Shown here in pieces: positions 39,416 to 47,527 of a DNA stretch of 64,000 nucleotides. Both the position numbers and the translations under genes were made by a program. Within the stretch, counting starts at the first letter, position 1. Each line of letters opens with the position of its first letter. The notes beneath the pieces were generated by a model. That model searched no databases and had not been told where the DNA came from. It worked only from the letters and a program-made list of their open reading frames with translations. The stretch spans positions 1,736,001 to 1,800,000 of the forward strand of contig NZ_CP081120.1 in assembly GCF_025141935.1 (NCBI RefSeq). The letters are read 5' to 3'. Origin of the DNA: Sulfitobacter sp. S190 (lineage in GTDB: Bacteria > Pseudomonadota > Alphaproteobacteria > Rhodobacterales > Rhodobacteraceae).

Positions 39416-40828
39416 TCACACGCCGATCTCTTCGGGCGGGTCGTCGAGCAAATCGCGCAGCCGTTCCATGGCCGCCTCGAAGCTGCGCAGCGACACACCG
39501 GCATTCACCGCAATACGCACCGCGTGAGGCGCATTTGCGTGACGGGCGGCGAACTCCTCGGCTGCACGCACGCGCACGCCGCGCACTTCCGCTTCCGAGC
39601 AGAACTTGCCCGCCCGCCAGCCGTCGGGGAGGTTGAGCCAAAAAAATGGCACATCCTCTCGCCAATGCAGATCGTATCGCCCCAGAATGTTGACCGCCGT
39701 CTTTACGTATGTGCTGACGCCGTTGCGACATCCGGCCATCACGTCGTCAATCTGCGGGTGATGCAGCAAAGCGGCCGTCAGATCTGTCATCGGTGTGGCC
39801 AGTCCGAAAAAGCCGTGCTCGGCTACACGTTGCAAGGCCGATGTCCGGTCACGCGGGCCAATGGCACAGCCCACCCGCAGCGCTGGCGTAATCGATTTGG
39901 ACAATGACGTCAGATACCAGCCGCGCTCGGGCGCCAATTGGCGATAGCCCTCTGCCTCCGATTGCCCCATCCGGTAGCAATCGTCCTCGACAATCTGCAG
40001 ATCGTGGCGCCGTGCCACCTCTACCAATTCGAGGCGACGTTCGAGGGGCGTGAAACCACAGGTGGGGCTGTGTACCTCTGGAGAGGTGCACAGGATCTGC
40101 GCCTCTGCATGGCGCTCGGCGAGCGTGGCGAGCGCGTCGGGTATGATTCCGTCGGCATCCATCGCAACAGGAACAACATCCGCGCGCAGTGCTTCGGCGG
40201 CGCGACGGAACCCCGGATAAGCCAGATCTTCGACGAAAATGACAGGCCGCCTGCCCTTCAGTATCGTTTGAAAAATCAGCATGATCGCGTTTTGCCCGCC
40301 GTGCGACAGCACGATGTCACGCTCTTCGATCGGACCGATCGGTGTGCCACGCAGGAACCGCACCATGCCGGTGCGCGCCTCCTTTGCGCCACGCCGTGAC
40401 GGGTAATGCATCACGCCAGACGGCGGTTCGGTTCCGATATCGACCAGAAGCTTCTTGATGAGCTGTGATTGGCCCGCATTCGGCAGATGGGGCGAAAACA
40501 GGTTCACGGTATCGGTATCGCCGCCGGTCTTGTGAACGACGGAGTCGATCTCTATCAGGTTCAGCGGCTTTTCGGGAATGCGTTCGTCCGCCACAAATGT
40601 GCCTCGCCCGACCTCCGCTTCCAGCACGCCTTCATCGGTAAGAATTGTATAGGCCCGCGCGACAGTGCCTGGCGTCATCCCGAGTTTCCATCCCAGGTCG
40701 CGCACCGGAGGCAGCTTGTCACCGCTGAGCAGGACGCCCTCGTCAATGCCTTTCCGGATCGCTGCAACCACCGACTTGTACTTTGGCTTCAACATCGGAT
40801 CGACGTCCGGCGACCAAATTGTATCCAT
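39416..40828 (-). CDS. MocR-type regulator (GntR helix-turn-helix fused to PLP aminotransferase fold)
   Basis: 470 residues from the ATG at 40828. The N-terminal winged helix (about 10-80) has the GntR pattern (LPPVRDLGWKLGMTPGTVARAY, in parts). The remainder is a fold-type I aminotransferase domain with the PLP lysine in SLSKSITPALRVG. MocR proteins sense PLP or amino compounds and bind direct or inverted repeats near their own promoters. This gene is divergent from a DUF1127 gene, and its start codon lies inside an inverted repeat at 40818-40834, pointing to autoregulation. An in-frame start at 40948 would run through the operator region and is unlikely. Confidence 0.88.
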   Translation of the reverse strand: MDTIWSPDVDPMLKPKYKSVVAAIRKGIDEGVLLSGDKLPPVRDLGWKLGMTPGTVARAYTILTDEGVLEAEVGRGTFVADERIPEKPLNLIEIDSVVHKTGGDTDTVNLFSPHLPNAGQSQLIKKLLVDIGTEPPSGVMHYPSRRGAKEARTGMVRFLRGTPIGPIEERDIVLSHGGQNAIMLIFQTILKGRRPVIFVEDLAYPGFRRAAEALRADVVPVAMDADGIIPDALATLAERHAEAQILCTSPEVHSPTCGFTPLERRLELVEVARRHDLQIVEDDCYRMGQSEAEGYRQLAPERGWYLTSLSKSITPALRVGCAIGPRDRTSALQRVAEHGFFGLATPMTDLTAALLHHPQIDDVMAGCRNGVSTYVKTAVNILGRYDLHWREDVPFFWLNLPDGWRAGKFCSEAEVRGVRVRAAEEFAARHANAPHAVRIAVNAGVSLRSFEAAMERLRDLLDDPPEEIGV

Positions 40829-40908
40829 TACAATATTTCCGTAGCTTGGCTCAAATTTGTATTGTACCCATTTTGTATGGCGCAGATGCCATATTGTGTC
40901 AATACAAT
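40818..40908. promoter_or_regulatory. Operator-like cluster between MocR-type and DUF1127 genes
   Basis: Two inverted repeats flank tandem motifs. ATTGTA (40818-40823) and TACAAT (40829-40834) have 5 bp between them. ATTGT (40893-40897) and ACAAT (40904-40908) have 6 bp between them. In the middle are TTGTAT (40857-40862), ATTGTACCC (40861-40869) and TTGTAT (40873-40878). The 99 bp between the divergent starts is much more AT-rich than its flanks. The first repeat covers the MocR start codon. Most likely the binding region of the MocR-type protein, controlling both directions. Confidence 0.6.
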
Positions 40909-40927
40909 TATTGGAAGGAGCTTTCCC

Positions 40928-41161
40928 ATGACACACGCAGCGACCCACACGACCGATGCCCTCGCGGTTTTGAACGCACAGCGGACCCTTCCGCTGGTTG
41001 CGGTCATCAGTGTCAAGTTCGCGGCCTGCGTGACAAAATGGGCCACGCGCCGCCGTACGCGCCTTGCACTCGCACAGCTGGAGTACTGGCAGATGGCGGA
41101 CGTGGGATTGACACCTGAAGACGCAATTACAGAGGCGTCCAAGGTGTTCTGGCGGGCGTAA
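40928..41161 (+). CDS. DUF1127 domain-containing small protein
   Basis: 77 residues from the ATG at 40928 behind a strong GAAGGAG. The C-terminal segment (about 46-70) has the DUF1127 pattern: basic, then LEYWQMADVGLTPEDAI (the family's usual L-D-I-G-L core is here M-A-D-V-G-L). DUF1127 proteins in alphaproteobacteria are short, often stress-induced, and some, such as Rhodobacter CcaF1, bind RNA. No membrane span is certain, although ALAVLNA to VAVISVKFAACV is fairly hydrophobic. Divergent from the MocR-type regulator, its probable controller. A terminator follows. Confidence 0.85.
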   Translation: MTHAATHTTDALAVLNAQRTLPLVAVISVKFAACVTKWATRRRTRLALAQLEYWQMADVGLTPEDAITEASKVFWRA

Positions 41162-41194
41162 CTTCCCCGTGGCGTACGCCAGACCTCTTCACTT

Positions 41195-41222
41195 GGGCAG
41201 GGTTCATCCCCTGCCCTTTTTT
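41195..41222 (+). terminator. Rho-independent terminator of the DUF1127 gene
   Basis: GGGCAGGG (41195-41202) pairs with CCCTGCCC (41209-41216), a perfect 8 bp stem with a 6 nt loop, followed by TTTTTT (41217-41222). It lies 34 bp past the DUF1127 stop. Confidence 0.9.
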
Positions 41223-41242
41223 GGTACAATTAGCATTGTACC
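41223..41242. promoter_or_regulatory. Perfect palindrome sharing the MocR-region motif
   Basis: GGTACAAT (41223-41230) and ATTGTACC (41235-41242) are perfect 8 bp arms around TAGC, directly after the DUF1127 terminator and 3 bp before the stop of the convergent thioesterase gene. The 9-mer ATTGTACCC is identical to that at 40861-40869 in the divergent promoter. It may be a distal operator for the same regulator; its position at gene ends is odd for that. An AT-rich terminator arm is the alternative. Confidence 0.45.
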
Positions 41243-41245
41243 CTT

Positions 41246-41683
41246 TTAGGTTTTGACGGGCGGGATGGCATAGGTCAGCGTGGCCTGCGCGACCGGCGCA
41301 CTTGACCCTTCACTGAACAACAGGACGTGTGACACCGACAACTGCCGGCCCAGTTTCAGCAATTTCGCCTGCGCGATCAGATCCACCCCTGCTGCCGGTT
41401 TGCGCATGAAGTCGATCGAACAGTTTGTCGTCACCGCGAGCGCCTGTGGCCCGATCATCGCAAGCGTCACGAGATAGGCCGCAACATCTGCCAGTGCGAA
41501 CATCGAAGGGCCGGACACCGTCCCGCCGGGGCGCAGGTGTTTGTGCTGCGTGCACAGACGCATGGTGATTTCGTGGGGCGCCACATGATCGATGGCGAAA
41601 TCGTCGGCCACCTGCTGGAAAACGTCGCGCATAAACAGCGTCAATGCGTCGGCATCCATCAAGATTTCTTCGGATTGTGCCAT
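41246..41683 (-). CDS. PaaI-type hotdog thioesterase
   Basis: 145 residues, one hotdog domain. LRPGGTVSGPSMFALADVAAYLV is the helix and loop with the acyl-CoA contact (quoted in full, conserved Gly-Gly and Asp-Val), and the strand TTNCSIDFMRKPAAG follows. It hydrolyses acyl-CoA or aryl-CoA thioesters in the cytoplasm. The start is the ATG at 41683 (MAQSEE). The divergent enoyl-CoA hydratase gene begins 60 bp away, which suggests a shared fatty or aromatic acid context. Confidence 0.82.
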   Translation of the reverse strand: MAQSEEILMDADALTLFMRDVFQQVADDFAIDHVAPHEITMRLCTQHKHLRPGGTVSGPSMFALADVAAYLVTLAMIGPQALAVTTNCSIDFMRKPAAGVDLIAQAKLLKLGRQLSVSHVLLFSEGSSAPVAQATLTYAIPPVKT

Positions 41684-41742
41684 AACTTGTCCTTCATGTC
41701 CGGTTGGCTCTACAGTTGCCGCGAGCGAGGGAGACGCGCAAG

Positions 41743-42528
41743 ATGGCAATTCTTGAAATAACGCAACGGGATGCGGTCACGCATTTGACAATGAACAGCC
41801 CCGAGCGGCTGAACGCCTTGTCGGACGAGATGCTGGCCGCGCTCGACACGGCATTGGAGGGTATTTCCAACGATGCCGTCTGTCGCGTCGTCACAATTTC
41901 GGGCGCGGGCAAGGCATTCTGCGCGGGTCACGACCTGCGGCAGATGCAAGCCATGCGGCAGGCCGAAGACGGGGGCGCCGCGCAGTTCGCGGACCTGTTC
42001 GACAGATGCACCAACGTGATGTTGAAGATTCAGAAGATGCCGCAGCCTGTCATTGCGCAGGTCCACGGCATCGCCACGGCAGCCGGTTGCCAGCTGGTCG
42101 CGACTTGCGACATGGCGGTCGCCGCGCACGGGACGCGCTTTGGGGTGAATGGCGTCAATATCGGGCTGTTCTGCTCGACCCCGATGGTCGCGCTGACACG
42201 GGCAATTGCCCCCAAAAAGGCATTTGAAATGCTCACGACGGGCGATTTCATCGACGCACAACAAGCCGAAACGCTTGGCCTGATCAATACGTCATGCGCG
42301 CCAGAAGAACTGGCCAGCGAGACCGCGGCATTGGCCGACCGGATCGCGGGTAAGCTGGGAGCCGCCGTGCGGATCGGTAAGCGCGCGTTTTATGAACAGA
42401 TGCACCGCACGATGGCAGACGCCTATGCCTATACCGGCGACATCATGGTCGAAAACCTGTCCTACCGCGATACCGACGAAGGTATGCAAGCCTTTGTAGA
42501 AAAGCGGAAACCCGACTGGCAACAGTAA
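41743..42528 (+). CDS. Enoyl-CoA hydratase/isomerase family protein
   Basis: 261 residues. Crotonase fold. The oxyanion-hole segments are GKAFCAGHDLRQM (about 56-68) and VHGIATAAGCQLVATCD (about 107-123). Sequence style and length resemble the ECHDC3-like group. One of the two hydratase glutamates is not obvious (GVNGVNIGLFCST replaces the usual E-containing stretch), so hydratase activity is uncertain. Start ATG at 41743 after GAGGGAGA. Divergent from the thioesterase. Confidence 0.88.
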   Translation: MAILEITQRDAVTHLTMNSPERLNALSDEMLAALDTALEGISNDAVCRVVTISGAGKAFCAGHDLRQMQAMRQAEDGGAAQFADLFDRCTNVMLKIQKMPQPVIAQVHGIATAAGCQLVATCDMAVAAHGTRFGVNGVNIGLFCSTPMVALTRAIAPKKAFEMLTTGDFIDAQQAETLGLINTSCAPEELASETAALADRIAGKLGAAVRIGKRAFYEQMHRTMADAYAYTGDIMVENLSYRDTDEGMQAFVEKRKPDWQQ

Positions 42529-42579
42529 CTGTTTCCAATTCCGGTATTCTGTTTTTCGCAACTCCGCCTAGGCCGTTTG

Positions 42580-42594
42580 TTAATCATGCGTTAA
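42580..42594. promoter_or_regulatory. Perfect CtrA-type site TTAA-N7-TTAA
   Basis: TTAA (42580-42583), 7 bp, TTAA (42591-42594): an exact match to the CtrA consensus, 31 bp before the start codon of the di-haem peroxidase gene. It is in the only intergenic gap upstream of that gene (96 bp). ctrA is encoded in this window at 52.7 kb. Confidence 0.5.
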
Positions 42595-42624
42595 TCCTGC
42601 TCACGGTTTCGTGAGGAGTGTATT

Positions 42625-43944
42625 GTGTTCACCATCCGCCCGCTGGCCTTCGGGTTCGCACTGGTCGCGGGGACGACCCACGCCGGTCCCCTGCCCCAAC
42701 CCGCCACAGATAACGACTTTCACACGCACACTCCGGGCCTTGTTGAGCTTGGTCGTGATTTGTTTTTCGACCCCATCCTGTCTGGCAACAAGAATATTGC
42801 CTGTGCCACCTGCCATCACCCCACGCTCGGCACCGGGGATGCCATGTCCCTGTCGATCGGCGAAGGGGGTGCGGGTCTGGGCAGCAAACGTCTAGCCATC
42901 GCAGAAAATGCGCCAAAGTCACGGATTCCGCGCAATGCACCGGCGCTCTTCAATCTCGGCGCCCGTGAATTCAGCGTGATGTTTCATGACGGGCGTGTCG
43001 CAACGGACCGCACAGCCATGTTCGGGATCCGGATGCCCGAAAACCGGACTTTGGAACGGCCGGTGATGTCGGCGCTTGCCGCACAAAATATTTTGCCGAT
43101 CCTGTCACCGGACGAAATGTCCGGCCATCCGGGCGAGAACCCGATTGCAGATGCGGTTGCGGACGAACGGATCATGGGGAGCGATGGTGCTTGGGCGCTG
43201 CTCGCCGCGCGGGTTGCAGACATTCCCGAATACGCGGACCGCTTTGGCGCGGAAGGTGTGTCGAACATCCACATTACGGACATCGGCACGGCTTTGTCCG
43301 CCTATATCGGGGCGGAGTTTCGCGCGACTGACAGCCCTTTCGACAGGTATCTGCGCGGGGACGACGCGCTTGACCAACAGCAGCTTGCGGGGATGGACCT
43401 GTTTTACGGCAAGGCGCGGTGCAGCACATGCCACGCGGGCACCTTCCAGACAGACCATGATTTCTACGCCATCGGGATGCCGCAGCTGGGTCCGGGCAAA
43501 AACGCGCATGCGGCCTATGCCGATACCGGCCACGGAATGGTATCTGGCAATGCCGACGACATGTACCGGTTCCGAACGCCGACGTTGCGGAACGTGACGA
43601 TGACCGGCCCCTACGGTCACAACGGTGCCTATTCCGATCTTGAGGCGATGGTGCGTCATCACCTCAGTCCCGTCGCCTCACTCGCCGCATATGACCGGAC
43701 GGCGGCGCGGCTGGCAGAAGGAATCGCTGCAAACGACTGGGATGCGATGGACGATTTCGATGAGGTCATGCGGATTGCCGAGGCGGTCGAAATACCGGAC
43801 GTGGCGCTCGAAAAGGCTGAAATTGACCAAATTATGGCATTCCTGAACAGCCTGACCGACCCGATTGTGGGAAAAACGGGTCTTGGCGTGCCGCAATCGG
43901 TTCCGTCCGGATTACCACTTGATCTGGTATCTCCTCCCTCTTAG
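42625..43944 (+). CDS. Di-haem cytochrome c peroxidase family protein (MauG-like)
   Basis: 439 residues from a GTG at 42625 with a GAGGAG ribosome site. Signal peptide at 1-20 (cleavage near THAG), so periplasmic. Two c-type haem motifs: CATCH (Cys60-His64) and CSTCH (Cys266-His270). Family blocks such as GRDLFFDPILSGNKNIAC and FRTPTLRNVTMTGPYGHNG are present. It reduces peroxide or, in MauG relatives, oxidises protein substrates. No methylamine dehydrogenase genes are nearby, so a peroxidase role is the simpler guess. A CtrA-type site and a terminator frame it. Confidence 0.9.
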   Translation: MFTIRPLAFGFALVAGTTHAGPLPQPATDNDFHTHTPGLVELGRDLFFDPILSGNKNIACATCHHPTLGTGDAMSLSIGEGGAGLGSKRLAIAENAPKSRIPRNAPALFNLGAREFSVMFHDGRVATDRTAMFGIRMPENRTLERPVMSALAAQNILPILSPDEMSGHPGENPIADAVADERIMGSDGAWALLAARVADIPEYADRFGAEGVSNIHITDIGTALSAYIGAEFRATDSPFDRYLRGDDALDQQQLAGMDLFYGKARCSTCHAGTFQTDHDFYAIGMPQLGPGKNAHAAYADTGHGMVSGNADDMYRFRTPTLRNVTMTGPYGHNGAYSDLEAMVRHHLSPVASLAAYDRTAARLAEGIAANDWDAMDDFDEVMRIAEAVEIPDVALEKAEIDQIMAFLNSLTDPIVGKTGLGVPQSVPSGLPLDLVSPPS

Positions 43945-43975
43945 CGCGAAATATCCTAAGATTTGATGCGAATTG

Positions 43976-44003
43976 ACCCTGTGGTGTTTCCACAGGGTTT
44001 TTT
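43976..44003 (+). terminator. Rho-independent terminator of the peroxidase gene
   Basis: ACCCTGTGG (43976-43984) pairs with CCACAGGGT (43990-43998), a 9 bp stem with a 5 nt loop, followed by TTTTTT (43998-44003). It lies 31 bp past the stop. Confidence 0.9.
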
Positions 44004-44076
44004 GTTTCCAGAATGGTGCAGGATTGTTGCCAAATCGGGTGTTGGCAAATCGGGCACGAATGTGGCACATATGGGG

Positions 44077-44185
44077 CAAGGCGTAAGCGCCTTGATGATT
44101 TTGGGTCGCCGTTCCGCGTGGAAGGTCCCTCCAGGTCAGACTCTCAACTGACCGATCTTGCCCAGCCACGGCGACCCCAAAAATC
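44077..44185. other. Structured element: hairpin plus three-way junction
   Basis: Part of the 320 bp gap at 43945-44264, which holds no gene that I can support. CAAGGCG (44077-44083) and CGCCTTG (44088-44094) form a 7 bp hairpin with loop TAAG. A long stem follows: 44103-44112 (GGGTCGCCGT) pairs perfectly with 44168-44177 (ACGGCGACCC) and continues after single-base bulges with TTTT/AAAA and GA/TC. It encloses a short TGGA/TCCA hairpin (44119-44133) and a perfect GGTCAG/CTGACC hairpin (44134-44153). It could be a leader of trmFO, a small RNA of either strand or a dispersed repeat. No T-run follows on either strand. Confidence 0.5.
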
Positions 44186-44264
44186 ACCCTCTCCTGACAA
44201 TCCGCCGCACAGGCAGCGTTTGTGCACTGTTGCACCGCCGTTTAACCGCGGGTATCTGGCGGGC

Positions 44265-45602
44265 ATGGATAAAACATTGCACATCGTCGGCGGCGGAATG
44301 GCCGGATCGGAAGCGGCCTGGCAGGCTGCAAACGCAGGCATCGACGTGGTGATCCACGAAATGCGCCCAAAGGTGGAAACATTTGCCCATCAGACCGGAC
44401 TGCTGGGGGAAATGGTGTGCTCCAATTCGTTTCGGTCGGACGACGATGAACAAAACGCCGTCGGGCTTTTGCATTGGGAAATGCGCGCGGCCAACGGGCT
44501 GATCATGCAGACAGCTGAAAAACACCGCTTGCCTGCGGGCGGTGCGTTGGCCGTCGACCGTGATCCGTTTGCGCAATCGGTGACGGACGCGCTTATGGCG
44601 CACCCCAATATCAGTGTTGACTATACAGAGATTACGGATCTGCCCACCGAAGGCACATGGATTGTCGCGACCGGCCCTTTGACATCCTCCGCACTTGGTC
44701 AGGCCATTGCGACCGAGACGGGTGCCGAAGCGCTGGCCTTTTTCGACGCAATTGCACCGATTGTGTACTTCGACAGCATCGACATGTCGAAGGCGTGGAT
44801 GCAATCGCGCTATGACAAGGGCGAAACCGAGGAAGAACGCACGGCATACCTTAACTGCCCCATGACCAAAGACCAGTATGAGGCCTTCATCGACGCGCTT
44901 GCCGCCGCGGAGAAGACCGAGTTTCACGAAGGTGAAACGGCGGGCTATTTCGACGGGTGCCTGCCCATTGAAGTTATGGCCGAACGCGGCCGTGAGACAC
45001 TGCGCTTTGGCCCGATGAAGCCGGTCGGACTGACAAATCCGCACGCACCTGACGACAAACCGTATGCGGTCGTCCAGCTGCGGCGGGACAACAAATTGGG
45101 AACGCTCTACAATATCGTCGGCTTCCAGACCAAAATGAAGTACGGCGCGCAAGCGTATGTTTTCAAACAGATTCCGGGTCTCGAAAACGCGCGGTTTGCA
45201 CGATTGGGCGGTATCCACCGCAATACGTTCCTGAATTCCCCTACGCTTCTTGATGAACAGATGCGTCTGCGCTCCCGGCCGAACATACGTTTTGCAGGCC
45301 AGATCACGGGTGTTGAAGGCTATGTCGAATCGGCAGCGATGGGTTTGCTGGCCGGTCGCTTGGCCGCTGCCGAGCTTAATGGCGAAACGCTTGAGCCCCC
45401 TGCCCACACAACGGCGACCGGCGCGCTCATCACGCATATTTCGGGCGGTGCGGATGCGAAAACGTTTCAGCCGATGAACGTGAATTTTGGCCTTTTTCCC
45501 CCTGTTGAAGGTTTGAAAAGCGGGCGGCGCGGCCGCAAGGACCGCTACAAGGCCTATACAGATCGGGCAAAGGCCGATTGGCAGGATTGGCTGGCGGGTT
45601 GA
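44265..45602 (+). CDS. trmFO: Folate-dependent tRNA (uracil-5-)-methyltransferase TrmFO
   Basis: 445 residues from the ATG at 44265. Makes m5U54 in the T loop of tRNA with methylene-tetrahydrofolate and FAD. The FAD-binding GGGMAG is at residues 9-14. [18 protein letters not shown] and [11 protein letters not shown] are GidA/TrmFO family blocks. The replacement of SAM-dependent TrmA by TrmFO is common in this group. The in-frame region upstream of the ATG covers the structured element and is not conserved coding. Confidence 0.95.
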   Translation: MDKTLHIVGGGMAGSEAAWQAANAGIDVVIHEMRPKVETFAHQTGLLGEMVCSNSFRSDDDEQNAVGLLHWEMRAANGLIMQTAEKHRLPAGGALAVDRDPFAQSVTDALMAHPNISVDYTEITDLPTEGTWIVATGPLTSSALGQAIATETGAEALAFFDAIAPIVYFDSIDMSKAWMQSRYDKGETEEERTAYLNCPMTKDQYEAFIDALAAAEKTEFHEGETAGYFDGCLPIEVMAERGRETLRFGPMKPVGLTNPHAPDDKPYAVVQLRRDNKLGTLYNIVGFQTKMKYGAQAYVFKQIPGLENARFARLGGIHRNTFLNSPTLLDEQMRLRSRPNIRFAGQITGVEGYVESAAMGLLAGRLAAAELNGETLEPPAHTTATGALITHISGGADAKTFQPMNVNFGLFPPVEGLKSGRRGRKDRYKAYTDRAKADWQDWLAG

Positions 45603-45640
45603 TCGCTGGACAAGGTGCCGGTGGCCGCTAAAATGGCGCT

Positions 45641-46249
45641 ATGAGCGAGAAATTTCTGGAAACAGTGTATGCGGCACGTGACAGCGATGCCACACGCGCA
45701 ATCTACGATAGCTGGTCGAGCACCTACGAAGATGAGGTCGCATCGCATGGGTACGCCACACCTGACCGCTGCGCCGCCGCCCTTGCGCAATTCGTCGACG
45801 ATCTGACCGCGCCGATCCTCGATATGGGGTGTGGGACGGGTCTTGCGGGTGTCGCACTGCGCAACGCGGGATTTCTGACAATCGACGGTGTCGATCTATC
45901 CGCCGACATGCTGGAAATAGCCCGCAGCAAGGGCATCTACCGTAACCTAAAGGTGATTGATGCCGAGGCGCGATTGACACCCGGCGCATACACCGCAATC
46001 GCGGCAGTCGGCGTCATCGGCGCGGGTGCTGCACCGGCGACACTGCTCAGCGATATCATGCACGCGCTGCCCTCCGGCGGGAAAAGCGTGTTTTCATTCA
46101 ATGACCATACATTGGCTGATCCGGGTTTTGAGGCTGCGGTGAACGAATGGGTCGATTGCGGTGCCGCCTGTCTGCTTTTTCGGGAATACGGCGACCACCT
46201 CCCCGGAATTGACATAAAGTCCAACGTCTACGTGCTTGAAAAGGCGTGA
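45641..46249 (+). CDS. Class I SAM-dependent methyltransferase
   Basis: 202 residues. SAM-binding motif I is ILDMGCGTGLAGVALR (about 64-79), and the acidic residue ending strand 2 is in GVDLSADML. Cytoplasmic. The N-terminal helical part SRxIYDSWSSTYEDE-like (IYDSWSSTYEDE at about 18-29) is typical of Williams-Beuren-type and related small-molecule methyltransferases. Substrate unknown. It lies between two tRNA-modifying genes and overlaps gluQ by 4 bp, so a translation-linked role is possible but unproven. Confidence 0.82.
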   Translation: MSEKFLETVYAARDSDATRAIYDSWSSTYEDEVASHGYATPDRCAAALAQFVDDLTAPILDMGCGTGLAGVALRNAGFLTIDGVDLSADMLEIARSKGIYRNLKVIDAEARLTPGAYTAIAAVGVIGAGAAPATLLSDIMHALPSGGKSVFSFNDHTLADPGFEAAVNEWVDCGAACLLFREYGDHLPGIDIKSNVYVLEKA

Positions 46250-47103
46250 CATTCGTTACGCGTTTTGCACCGTCTCCGACGGGGCCGCTGCATTTGGGGC
46301 ACGCGTATTCTGCCCTGACCGCTTTTGATCTGGCATCCGCAGCCAACGGGGAGTTTTTTCTCCGAATCGAAGACATCGACCAGAGCCGAGCGCGTTCGAG
46401 CTGGGAGCAGCAGATATACGAGGACCTGCACTGGCTGGGCCTTCGCTGGCCAACGCCGGTGATGCGGCAATCGGACAGAATGGCGCGTTACGAAGACGTT
46501 TTGCGCGATCTCCATGCGCGCGGTCTGCTTTACGCATGCCATTGTTCACGCCGCGATATTGCGGCGGCGGCATCGGCTCCGCAGGAAGGGGCACCTCTGC
46601 TTGGTCCCGACGGGATTGTCTATCCGGGAACCTGCCGTGACACGCCGCACCTGCCATTCGACCCCTCTTCTGCCTATCGGCTCGATCTGGCGGCGGCTTT
46701 TGACCAGATATCGGATAATCTGTGCTTCGAGGAGGCTGACCATGGTCCGGACGGACAAATCGGCACAATCACCGTAACCCGCGCCGACATGTTGCGCGAT
46801 ATCGGAGACCCGGTGCTCGCAAGGCGCGATATGGGAACGTCGTACCACCTGTCGGTCGTGGTCGATGATGCCGATCAGGGGATCACCGATGTTGTCCGTG
46901 GGCGCGATTTGTTCGAGGCGACGGCAATTCACGTGGTGTTACAACGGCTGCTGGATCTGCCGACACCGCGCTATCATCACCATGATCTTGTCCGGGACCC
47001 TGCAGGCAAGCGGCTTGCAAAGCGGGACGACGCGCGGGCCATCGCATTGCTGCGTGACGAGGGAGCCAGCGCGGCTGACATCCGCAAGATGGTCGGGCTT
47101 TAG
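46246..47103 (+). CDS. gluQ: Glutamyl-Q tRNA(Asp) synthetase
   Basis: 285 residues from a GTG at 46246 that overlaps the methyltransferase stop. A paralogue of the GluRS catalytic half lacking the anticodon domain. It attaches glutamate to queuosine 34 of tRNA-Asp. The HIGH-like signature is [17 protein letters not shown], the KMSKS equivalent is KRLAKRDDA, and a zinc-site Cys/His set lies in YACHCSRRD with YPGTC. Length is right for the family. Convergent with hisI (4 bp overlap). Confidence 0.93.
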   Translation: MTFVTRFAPSPTGPLHLGHAYSALTAFDLASAANGEFFLRIEDIDQSRARSSWEQQIYEDLHWLGLRWPTPVMRQSDRMARYEDVLRDLHARGLLYACHCSRRDIAAAASAPQEGAPLLGPDGIVYPGTCRDTPHLPFDPSSAYRLDLAAAFDQISDNLCFEEADHGPDGQIGTITVTRADMLRDIGDPVLARRDMGTSYHLSVVVDDADQGITDVVRGRDLFEATAIHVVLQRLLDLPTPRYHHHDLVRDPAGKRLAKRDDARAIALLRDEGASAADIRKMVGL

Positions 47104-47447
47104 CTGCCGATCTTTTCACCGTCAGGCGTCACAGTCGTATAAAAGCAGCTCCGCCGACCGGTGTGGCACGCGGCGCCGATCTGCTCCACTTGCATCAACA
47201 GACAATCGCGATCGCAATCTACTCTGAGTTCCCGAAGCGTTTGGACATGGCCAGAGGTTGCACCCTTGGCCCAGAATTCCTGACGCGACCTGCTCCAATA
47301 CGTCACCTGATTTGTGCGCAGCGTCTCCATCAGGCTTTGTTCGTTCATCCACGCCATCATGAGAACTTCGCCCGTCGCGTGATCCTGCGCGATCGCGGGG
47401 ATAAGTCCGGCGTCATTGTATTTCAGTGTCTTGGGGTCAAACGACAT
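47100..47447 (-). CDS. hisI: Phosphoribosyl-AMP cyclohydrolase
   Basis: 115 residues. Third step of histidine synthesis: opens the purine ring of phosphoribosyl-AMP. Metal ligands are in [20 protein letters not shown] (zinc cysteines and the Mg-binding aspartates), with TGRRSCFY at the end. Stand-alone, not fused to HisE, as usual in alphaproteobacteria. Divergent from the Fe-S scaffold gene over 80 bp. Confidence 0.95.
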   Translation of the reverse strand: MSFDPKTLKYNDAGLIPAIAQDHATGEVLMMAWMNEQSLMETLRTNQVTYWSRSRQEFWAKGATSGHVQTLRELRVDCDRDCLLMQVEQIGAACHTGRRSCFYTTVTPDGEKIGS

Positions 47448-47527
47448 GGCCTAAAGTCTCACTCAAAAGTTTTTTGCATCCGCGCCTGCGGGGGTTATGT
47501 AAGGGACAGGACGACAGAGGGAAAGAC

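Noticed and set aside
41223-41242. The palindrome as terminator of the thioesterase gene
   Set aside because: On the minus strand it is followed by A residues, not T. The DUF1127 terminator just before it already serves the plus strand.
44184-45437. 417-residue open frame opposite trmFO
   Set aside because: Antisense shadow. trmFO on the plus strand has all family motifs.
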